A stretch of DNA of 64,000 nucleotides, from assembly GCA_026874595.1 (NCBI GenBank), contig CM049314.1:68570300-68634299 (forward strand), read 5' to 3'. Under the pieces are notes generated by a model. The model was given only the letters and a program-made list of their open reading frames with translations, had not been told where the DNA came from and searched no databases. This DNA is from Sipunculus nudus. Its lineage: Eukaryota; Annelida; Sipuncula; Golfingiida; Sipunculidae. Made by a program: the position numbers and the translations under genes. Shown here piece after piece: positions 48,201 through 60,200 of the stretch (position 1 is the stretch's first letter; each line of letters opens with the position of its first letter).

Positions 48201-51200
48201 TGTTTTCTTGTATATATAACCATATGGCACTCACAACTGGTACATCTCACTATGTGCCCATAATTGTCAGTGACACTTGTGATATATGACTCCCTTTTGT
48301 ATCAGCTCATGGAGTGATAAGGATATATCATTAGTGCATAACAAAAACACTGTTGCCGGAATGCTTTGGCCAGGCATTAAGACTATGAGAGTTAAGTGTT
48401 AAGTTTAGCTACTGATTAATAAAATGATGGGAACATTTTGCAGTTTATATCATGGAATCATAGCAATAAACTTAGTTTTCTAGATATCTGAATATTATTA
48501 TACAAATCATCAGATGTACCAGCAAGTGTTTGTTCTGATAATATGTGGGTCTGTACCTGGATTTAGGATGGCTTTATTTGATTACAAGACTCTTAGTGAT
48601 GCTTTCTGCATTTCTTTTCTTTTAGGTTTTGCAGTTTACCTACCCTGCTGACCCCATTGAATAGCAAGCTGATAATTAAAACAAATTGGACTTGCACTTT
48701 TTACATTTGCATGTTCATAAATCTGATATGAGAGCTCTCCAACCTGATCATGCCTTTTGAATTGTTTTGGACATTCATAACTGTAACAATCTTTGAAGCA
48801 ATTGCAACAAGTTTAGTGTCTTATTGGAGGATGTGTGACTTGTCAGAAAACCATTATGTCTGCCAGGTAGCCATTTTAGAAATCCTTTTGCCAGGACAGT
48901 TTCTGTGATTTTTTTATGATGTTTGGTCCCTTTTAGAGGATGTTTGTTGTTCAATTTCCGACCTGTCAGAAATCCAGTATGGCCACCAGGACGGCATCTT
49001 TAAATTCCTTTAGAACATATTATCTCAAGAACTATTAAAGTGAATGCAGTGGGATGTATATTAATGTAATCTTGCATTGGGTCAAAGATTTCTTAATAAA
49101 TATGACCATCATTTATGAAAGCTCAGTACAGTTGGCTTGTATTGAATAAAAATTAATATGGAAGCACTCGTTTCACAATAATTCTTGCATGGATTTCCTT
49201 GATCTTTTGCTATATTTTGATCTTATATGTGGCCTGTGTGGTATTCCTTTTGAGACTGACAGGTATCGAGCAAGCTGTGGGATCAGTTCCTGATAGCTCA
49301 ACAACCATACATTTTGCCTCAGACCATCATTCACTATGTTTTAACCAGACATATATGATAAGAATTTATGGCAATGTAGAAAGTTTAAACAAAATTGGCA
49401 TATAGGTTCTGCAATAATTTTACTAGAAGTTGTGAATTGCAGCCCATGATGTCGCAGGTCATGCTTGGCAGCTGAGCGTCATGACTCATGGGTCACTTGT
49501 TTTTTAGCTCAGCTCACTTTCAGTCATGCTGATCTATAGCGATCACTCTTTGTCTGTCGTTCGTCTGTCTGTCCGTCCGTCCGTTAACCAGGCACAAATC
49601 GTAACCGCTGGACCTAGAATCTTGTAACTTGACATTCTGAGAGACCTATGAAAAGTCACCATGGAAACCAGAAATTAGGTCTCTGTTACACATATCCTTT
49701 GAGCTATTGGGCCCCAAAGTACCCGCCCCCCAGAATAGTGAAAAATTTCATACAAAAACTACAATATCTCATTAACTACATCACCAATGGTCATGATTTT
49801 TGGCATACATATTGATCATGAGATGTTTCATCAGTTTCTGCAGACTGGTGGCGCCACCTGTATTTTTCGATTTTTTACGAAATTTTTTTCTATTTTTGAG
49901 ACCTTTAAAAATGTGAACATCTGTTAACAGGGCACAAATTGTAAAGACTGGACCTAGAATCTTCATTCCTGACATTCTGAGATATCTATGAAAAGTCTCC
50001 ATGGAAACCAGAAATTAGGTCTCTGTTACCCACATCCTTTGAGCTATGGGCCCCAAATTACCCCCCGGAATAGTCAAAAATTTAATACAAAAACTTCAAT
50101 ATCTCACTAACTGCATCACTGATGGTCATGATTTTGGCATACATATTGATCATAAGATGTTTCATCAATTCCTGCAGACTGATGGCGCCACATGTATTTT
50201 TCAAATGTTTACAAATTTTTTCTCTCTATTTTTTTAGAGACCTTTAAGGATGTAGTTATCTATCAACAGGGTTCAAATTGTAACGACTGGACCTAGAATC
50301 TTCATTCTTGACACACAGGGAGACCCATGAAAAGTCTCCATGGAAACCTGGAATTAGGTTACCCATATCCTTTGAGCTATGGCACTCTAAAGTACAGCTC
50401 AGAATAATGGAAAATTTGATACAAAAGCTGAAGTATCGTAACAACTAATGCAGAGATCCCCATAATTGTTTGCATGGATATTGATCATGGAGTGTTTCAT
50501 CAGTTTCTGCAGCCTGGGTGCGCCACCTCTATTTTTATCGATTTTTTTACGACTTGTTTTCTCTATTTTTGAGACCTTTGAAAATGTGGATATCTGTTAA
50601 CAGGGCACAAATCGTAAAGACTGGACCTAGAATCTTCATTCTTTACATTCTTAGCGGCCTATGAAAAGTCTCCATTTAAACCAGAAATGAGGTCTCTGTT
50701 ACCCATATTCTTCGAGCTATGGGGCCCCAAAGTACCCCCCAGAATAGTGAAAAATTTTATACAAAAACTCCAGTATCTCAATAACTTCATCACTGATGCT
50801 CATGATTTTTGGCATACATATTGATCATGACGTGTTCCATCAGTTTCAGCAGACAGGGTGCGCCATCTCTATTTTTTTTCAAATTTTTGTAAATTTTTTT
50901 CTCTATTTTTGAGACCTTTAAAGATGTCGTTATCTGTCAACAGGGTACAAATTGTAACAACTGGACCTTGAATCTTCATTCTTGTCATGCAAGGAGGCCC
51001 ATGAAAAGAGTCTGTAGAAACCTGAAATTAGGGCTCTGTTACCCATATCCTCCAAGCTATAAGACCCCAAAATATCCCATAGAATAATGGAAAATTGTTA
51101 CAAAAGTTGAAGTATCTGAACAACTAATCCAGAGACCACCATGCTTCTTTGCATGGATATTGACCATTAAGTCTTTTTATTAGTTTCTGCAGACTGGTGA

Positions 51201-54200
51201 AGCCACCTGTAATTTTTTTGAAAGTTTACGCATTTTTTTCTCAATCTTTTTTTTAGATATATTAATACAGGCACAATCTCAGCCTGTTGGTTAATCTGTT
51301 TGATGCTTCAGTTGAACAGGTATATACTTCCATTCAAAATTTCCTTTTGCAAATCTCTTCCCAGTCAGCTGAGCGTCATGACCCATGGGTCACTTGTTAT
51401 AATTAACATGCCTATTTCAGTCCTTTAGTGGAGACACCAATACCTATACAAATATGTAATCATGAGAGACTACTCCATCTTTCATGTAGCCTTAAAAAGC
51501 ACAGAGGTAATCCCACATGTTTGTACTTTTTTAAATAATGAAATAAAACAAGGGACCCAAGGGTCACGGCGCTCAGCTGATCGTGATTGTACTATAAATG
51601 TTTCTCCACTGTGATACTATATCGAGTCGATAAAGCTTATGAATATCATGGACATGTTGCGCTATTATAGAGGAATGTAATGTAATATGTGAGTAAATGA
51701 TAAATGAAATTACCTGACTGATGGATTAATAGAGTCCAATATAGTGGTTTATTTTTTATTTATTTAGGAGGGGTTAAAAATTGTGATATATTTGAGCAAA
51801 TATGAATGCAATGACAGCAGTAATAACCAGTAGTAGAATGATGATAAGGCTATTTGTTGAAGGATCTAAAGTGTATGGTAATCTGCAAGCTTTCAATTTG
51901 ACAGATATGATGTTATGATTAACTATGCTGATGAAGTGATTTATGAATTTGTGACTTTAGACACAATATCTCTTTAGTCTTGACAATGTACATTATTATG
52001 ATGCCCACTATGTCTACATATTATACAATATTGACATAATTTCTGGCATGTACATAGGTACCTATGGACGTATAGTTATACAAAATATTAAAGTATGAAT
52101 ATATCTGATTCATCTTGTTCTTGCTTTCTGAGGCTGACTTTGGGATGGGGTTCGGAGAAGGGAAAAGTGAGGGCAGCACAAAGGTGGATGTAGAAATATT
52201 CTATTGTAATGTTTTTCATTTATATAAGAATATGAAAAGCTAAGAGGAAAGGGGCCCTCCTACTTTGTTATAGTAAAGTTTTAAATATATGATTGCAAAC
52301 TAATACTCTGACAAGACTGTCATGAAGAAAAACAGTAAAATTTTGAGATACTGTGATGCATATGAAAATTCATAGATGCCAGGCAAGTGGACAGAATGGA
52401 CTAATACCTTTATTTCACTTTCAAGGGAATAATGCATTTAAGTTTATATATAATCCTATTTTTTTAAAGCATATCCACTTTTCCATTAAGAAGTTTTTAT
52501 CTGAGTCATTTTTTTTATTTACAGGTTTTATAAATTTTTAATGAAAAAAACCTGAAACTATAAGTTAAAATATTAGAATTGTTGCAAAAGTTGCAATCAT
52601 TATATATACAGAGTAAAAAACTGAAACTATAAGTTAAAATATTAGAATTGTTGCAAAAGTTGCAATCATCATATATCCAGAGTGTAGCTTATATTGGGTC
52701 ATATTATGCATACACATATATTTTATTATTTTTAAATCATAAATGTTTAAACTGAATTAAAAAGAAAATAATGCCAAAACATGGCATCTACAAGAATATT
52801 CCTTGAATCACTATTAAAAAGTTTTGCACATTGGAGTTTTCATTACATGCTTAATTTTATTCACCAAAATAAAATATAAGTAAATTTGATAAAATAAAAC
52901 ATCTTTTCAAATAAAGTATACAAACTGTTGGTTGAATGAGGGACAAACAATATCATTGTGCTAATTACTACCCCAGTTTTAATTTATTACTGGAATTAAT
53001 AGTCAATTTTACACCTAGGGAAGTTTTTTCTTTTCTGAATTTCTTATCTCATGAACATCCACACTTTCATAGCAATACACCACTTTGTGGACACAATTAA
53101 ATGTACACTTTAATCATTGTAACCCTGGTGGTACAATACAAAATCTAAAATGTAGCATAGCCTAGAATAAGAATGAATCAAATACAGAAAATAATAACAT
53201 TCATCTAGTTTATGCACCATCTGGGGGGGGGGGGGGAGTGCAGGGCAGAGGGGAAGCCTGCTGGTAGTGGCCAGGCTGACCCAAGGCAAGCTGCCTGGGG
53301 TGGGTTACATAATGCAAGTGAAGAATGTACTACTAGGTGGGCTAGATGTAAACAACACAAGACATGGTGTATGAAAACATGAATAAAAGCTATTCTTTCC
53401 AATCAATTTCTTTGAAATTTCAGATTTTAAAAGATTAAATCCTAATGTATATATGCTGTGAAAATTAAATCAACAGTGCCAAAGTTGGACAAAATTTAAG
53501 GTATTGATTTTTTATTTATGCTAATAACTTGAAAAATTTGCAAAATTCAGATCTAATTTTGGGTAAACAATTGAATCTTGATTAAATAAAGTTATATTCC
53601 TGGAAAAATGTCTCTAGGTTCAGCAATTCTCATGTTAGGTGAGTAAATATATTTCCTGATTTTTTTAAAAATTGCATTATGTTTTGGCCCATAACTTCAA
53701 AATAATACCCAATACTGACCTAATTTTTGGTATGTTCATAGAAAATGTATGAAAGAATGTGAATACTAAATACGATCAAAAACAGATCAGAGGTTTTGAT
53801 ATTAGGCAGCCTTGAAGTGTAACAATGGCTGTTTTTATGGAAAATGGAGTTTTTCCTTAATATCTTGAAGGAACGAAGTCCTAATGACCCAATTTTCGGT
53901 ATGGCAGGAGATTTTTGGAACATCTAAAATTATGCCAACAGCCTTGGGAGCATAGAGATGTGCACTGAATGACCTACAGTCATCAAAGCGGACTGCTTGA
54001 CAATGTAAGGGAATACAACAAGAGCCTCCAAAAAAAATTCAATAACTAGCCTGATTTTGCAGCTTTTATTTTCAAATTTCAGATTTTAAAATATTAAATC
54101 CTTATATATACATGCTGTGAAAATTAAATCCACAGTACTTACAGGAAAAAAACGTGCCGTGGCCAAAGTTGGACAAAATTTAAGGTACAAATTTTATATT

Positions 54201-57200
54201 TTTGCCAATATTTAGAAAAAATTAACAGATTTCGATCTAATTTTTGGTATACAATTAAATTTTGATTGATTAAAGTTGTATTACTGGAAAAAAGTCCCTA
54301 CCTTTAACACTTTTGGTCTTAAGTGACCAAATATCTTCCTGATTTTTTTTACAAAGTCCATTATGTTTGGGCCCATAACTTTTTTAAATTATATAATACT
54401 GACTTAATATCTGGCATGTATATAGGAACTATATAGAAGAATATTTATGGTAAATATGAAGAAAACCAGGTGAGTGGTTTTGATATTAGGCAGTCCTGAA
54501 GTGTGAAAATAGATTTCTAATAAAACGAGGGTTTTCCTTAATATCTTGAAGGAACGAAGTCCTATTGACCCAATTTTCGGCATGGTATGAGATTTTGGGG
54601 ACATCTAACTGTATGCTGAATTTCAGATTCGTAGGTCCAACGGTGTGGAAACGTGCCAGTCTTACGGACGGACAGATGGACGGACGGACAGACGGACGGA
54701 CGACGGACAATGGACCACGACTATAGCTCAGATGACTTATAGTCAGCTGAGCTAAAAATGCTGTTGCCGCATTTCAATATGTTAGGTTTATAGAAAAATA
54801 TCCCCATAATCAATTCCAGTTGAGCGCCGAGACCCAGGGGTCTCTTGTTTAAATAAGATCCTACTGATGTCAATACTATATATAATGGTTTGTCCGTTTG
54901 TAATAAATATAGCTTACGCCGGTTAGCTTTTTTGATTTTGTAGTTTAATTGAACATCAATTTTTATATTTGCAGAAAGGAAAAACAGCACTAGTACATGC
55001 AGCGGCAAATGGCCACAAAAGCACAGTTTCAACGCTCCTGAGATTAGGTGCAGATATGGATTGTATGAAAGACGTGAGTTGTATGATGATAACAGTTATA
55101 TTTAGTTTTAATGTTTGTATAAATCTCTACAATTATCTCTTAGTTGAACTGTTACAATTTAAGTGCTTTTTTAAAATAATTAGTTTTGAATCCCGACACA
55201 CGTAACTAATGGGGTACCTCAAAATGTTTTTATTATGAATAACGGTAAAAACGCTGTTGCATCACGGTCCCATCGTGTCCTAATAAAGTGAAACCCATAA
55301 CGTTTAAGTCAGGCATTAAAACTGGATAATTCCTTTGTATATTCTTTGTATAATCTTATGGGTGAATTGGAAACGAGAATACGTACCTTCTACTGCGTTG
55401 AAATATGATTAAAGCTAAAATTTATCAAAAGGAAAGATATCTTAAACTTCTAAATCGCTCGAAGTTTTGATATTAAATGGCGCCGAGAAGCGACACAGTT
55501 GATACCAATAGTGTTAAAACAATCTTGAGTCGCATGTTGACTCCCGGGTGTTCAATTGACACAACTATGAATATATTTTGCAGCACGTTACTGATTGTTT
55601 GGACGTATTTTAGCTAAAATTTTATGTTTAAATTAGCATATTATATTACAGGGAGATCTGGAGAAAGGACTGGTTCATGCGGTCAGAGGAAAACATCTTG
55701 CGGTAATCCAGGAAATCGTAGAACATACCAAAACAACACGCAGGAACATAGTGGTAGGTGGCACTTGTATGGTTGTCCGGTTTCGACCTGTTTATTAGGA
55801 CAGATTGTATAATCTCTCTGAAGGCTGTGCAAAGAAGTCATGAAACCTCATGTTTTAAACAACACAGCTGAACTGGTAGATCGGAGCACAGTCTATATAT
55901 ATATAGGGATACTATTGATACAAACCCTGTCGATGGACGATGTAACAACTTATTTGTATGTCAGGATTGCAAACAGAGAGGGAGGTTACAAACAATATAT
56001 AGTGAATTTATTCATTTCAAGGGTAATGATATTGTGTTACTTCAGAAAATCTGGAATCTGACCAACAATCATTGTTATTCAGTGGGTTTGTCTAAGGCTT
56101 GGTTACAGGACTTTTCCCTTTTATTGGATATTATTTTTCAGGAGACATTCGACAAGCCTTTCAACATAGCACGTAAAATCGGACTAGAAAAAGTGTTACA
56201 AGTGTTCCTAACGGTGGAAGAATATTTACTCGCTGTTATCCCTGAGGTATAAAATGTACTTTTTTTCTAGAGATGTCCAATTTTGATAAACTGATTACAT
56301 ATTAATGGTGAATAAATGTACGCCTTTTGCAGTTATTAATGATACATACATTTTCAAATGGTGTTTACAATTATATAGAATATAGAATATATATTCATAA
56401 AATGGCTGTTTGTGTCAGTTTGGCCGTTTCCTCTTTGATGCTGTTGGGCTTCGTCAAGATGGTGTTGCAGCACTGTTCCTTAAACATGGGGCGGATCCAA
56501 ATGTTATATCCAATTTGGTATGTATACCTTTATCGTATCCGTCACGTACTGCCACTCAAAGTAACACGGATGGTATATTTAAAAGTTGCTTCCTCGTTTT
56601 TAAATATAATCTGCTTTGTTAATCTTGGGCTTATGCATTTATTTTCAGGATGGTTTCACGCCACTAATGGTCGCAGTAGCCTTGAACAACAAAGAGGGTG
56701 TAAAAATACTTCTTGACCACGGAGCAAACCCTGAAATCACTGCAAAAGAGCAGGTACTTGATTTATTTTTTTATTCATGATTGTTCTTTGACAAACTTGG
56801 GAATATACTTTTGATTCTTGCAGAACACACATATTAAAACAAACTATTATAAAGAATAATATTTTATTTGACTGATCAGAGAGAATTGTATTTTTCGGAG
56901 TGTTAAAATGTACGTTGTATCAGAGAACATGGGTAACTGACGCAAGTTTCAAGTTGTAAACAGTTAAGGGTTTTATTCTTTTTTTTCAGTTATGTGCCCT
57001 GCGGACTTAATACTTACAATATGCTAATTGAAAAGGATATATAAAAAAGTGGATATATTTAGAATTAGCTGTAGACAGCTTAGTCTTTAAAGCTACACAT
57101 CTTAGTTTTCACACACATTACAACGCACTGAGCATGTGTTATGGGCTTGCCCATTTCATTATACGTAATAAACAAACCCATATCCGACGTCTTCAAACCA

Positions 57201-60200
57201 ATTGGAGCAATTGTGTACATTATTTATAAATTATGATTGCTGCTTGCAGTAATGATCCGTTGAACCACTTTCCAAAAGTAGACAGGACAGGTTGATGATA
57301 TTCGCCCTCTACCTTAGACATATTTTAGAAATTTCACATACCTTTACTACAGACAAATATTAGATAATAAATCCACCCGAAGCATTTCCAGAAAAAATGT
57401 CCCACATATGACGTTGCATTCAGAATTACAAATTTATCTGACAAAGTCCGTGTTCTGGACAATTTGGCCCAGAAAAGTCCAGTGCGCACGAATGCGGACA
57501 AATGCATTGTTTGGCGTGGAAGAACTGTGATAATTCGTTTATATTTATAAACTATAGGATTAACACTAGAAAGCTATGAATAGATCATTACGCTTGGGGC
57601 TACCATAAGGGCCCGTCCACACCGAACGCTGGGCCGCGCTGCAAAAATGTAAATGCAAATACACTAAAGAGTCCACACCAAACGCTGCGCTGCGCTGAAA
57701 AGTTCAACATTCTCCGCTTTGCAGCCCCCAATTATGCCCAGCTATTTATAAAGTATAGTATTTGCCGCGCGGCGCAGAACAGTTTTCGCATGGCCGGGCC
57801 TTAAGCATAAGCATAACGTCTAGAATGATTACTAATTACTATGGCGCGAAGCAATGAAGCAATGTTTATGTCATGTGGAAAAGAACAGCGATCTCGGTGG
57901 AGAGATCTTGGTGGATAAAGTATTTAATCTAACATTAGGGATTGCTGTGAGAACCAAGAATTAAATTATTTATCAAAAGATTGTGTTTTTAAATCGACCT
58001 TATAACTTCTCCACTAATATCTGTAGCACACGGCGCTGCTCCAGGCTGCAAAGGCAGGAAAGCAGGATATCATGGACCTCCTGCTGCAGTACAGTAGACA
58101 GCAGGGCGGTCAGGTAAGATGCTGGAACAGTCTTCTTGATGTGCATTCTACTACTCTTTGATAAAATCACAAATAAATATTTATATATCCATAACCGGTA
58201 TACATTTACACTACTTGCACATATTAAACTTAAACATGCAAAACATTTATCATTCATTTAATCCGTGACTTCCAGGAAGATGAAATGCATTCCGAAGGCA
58301 AGATGTCAGCAGGTATGAACTACGGAAGTGATACAGGTGAATCTCGCAGCGGCAAGCTGAACATAAGATGTTATTTGGTTAATGAAATCAAGTTAATTCG
58401 CCCATATTATGCTTAAATTATAATTACGTTTGGAAATTGTTTTGTTGGTACAAGTATAGTCCTCCTGGTCACTTTAATCTTATATATCGAAAAGAATTAT
58501 GTATTCATTGTGCTGATGAACGTGAGTTGGTACCAGTTTTAATTTTTGTACAAATACATATTTCTCTCTATAATGTCCCGAAGTGATTCTGTAAAGTTAT
58601 ATATATATTGCATGTTTCCAGAATACAAGACTGTTGTGGAAACAAATGGAGGAAGCTGCCCTAGCACTGTCATCCAAGCTTGCCAGTGGCATGTCCAGTT
58701 TATCAGCCTTAGACGTGGTGACTTTTGTATATCACTCATTGAAGCAGGAGTTATAACTCGGGCAGAGGGAAACCACCTGTACTACGAGGGTGGAAACGCC
58801 TTGTGTGCTCATCTCTGTAAAAAGGGCAAACACATCTTTGACAGGTTTTTAAGGTGTCTCGAGGAGACACATTTGCAGGAAGCTGCCACTTTACAAAGAG
58901 CAGGTGTATATTTTGTTTAAAGAACTGTTGACAGGCAAATATACCTTTTTTGTATAGATTTGTTAATGCTTGTCGAATAAGCTTTCTTTAGGACTTTGGT
59001 ACAATGCGAAAGAGCGCGAGACTGTGGAATCAAGTTCGGTTATGCACATTTTCTTAGCCACCTATCCACTTTTTATCAAACTACATTTGCTTCTGTTGTA
59101 TATTTCTAAATTAACTTTACAATTAGGCTGTTTACACTCAAGGATTTACAGAACTTCAAATTTGTTTCAATGCTTAATTCTTGTTTGAGGGTGGGTCCTT
59201 TAGTATTCCAGTATTAGATGTTCACTTGTGGATGTTCTTTTCCTTCAGTGTCATGTTAGTTTATGTCTGGTCATTGCTAAATTTATTTGATGGTCGCTGT
59301 CAGCGTCTGCGCCTTTCATTGCTCTTTGCTCTCATTGTGGCTTCCTTTTATCTTTATTTGGTCTATCTAATTAGTCTTCAAGTTTAGCACAAAATACCGC
59401 TAAAAGTGCTGCTTAACGCTAACGTGAAGGTTCTTCTCTTGGGTATGAAATCATCTAATGTGGTTTCCTGATCTTTCCAAAGAAACTACATTTCACTAAC
59501 TGTTTAGATGTTTATTTTGAACTGTTGATCCCTTCAGCTAGGTTAGTTCTTTTTGCGTATGTGTATGAAGTCCTTATTAACAACCCTACATTTATACTTA
59601 TATGGGCTAATTAGATACACACTGGGGCTCTAAATGCCCTTTTTTTCTGGCGCTATCCTGTGGTTTCTTTCGTTGTCATCCGAAATAGTAATGTCTCATC
59701 TGATACAACACTTGTTTTGCCATCCACCTTAATTATAGTTTTTAATATTGTTATGGTTTCGCGTTTATCATGTAACAGTACGTTTTGTTTGATAAAAAGG
59801 GCAGGCAAGTCCCTTGTTTTATCCTCCTCGGCAAAGGAATTCTTCGATCTGGGGATCCCCGTGGCTGTTTTCGGTTCATGGGTTGTTGAGAAACCATATT
59901 CTCAAAGCCAAATCAGTTTAATCATTTTTCTATTTGAAACTCAAAAGAACAAAACTTTGTTTCAACAGGGATGAATGTGTAACCTGGTTATGTTGAGACC
60001 CAGTTTTCAGTTATGTGTTGTGGATTAAGGTGGCAGATGGCCTCATATGTATGTATGCAACATGAATGCTTAAATACCTTTAATTGCCTCTGGGTAACAA
60101 AAGAAAAATCGGACACCTAGAAAACATCCTATTTAAATTTCAGTTCTGTATTATTTGTCAGTAGGGAGAGGTGAGAGGTGCCTGAGACTGCATATTGACA

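Noticed and set aside
54404-54710. Frames with SVRPSVRPSICPSVRLA-like runs (also at 32880)
   Set aside because: They are translations of CCGTCCGTC repeats at the edges of repeats A and B.
58276-58903. Break into two separate CARD-ankyrin genes
   Set aside because: Phase-compatible exons 17 and 18 and the lack of a clear promoter favour one gene. Not excluded; noted as the main alternative.
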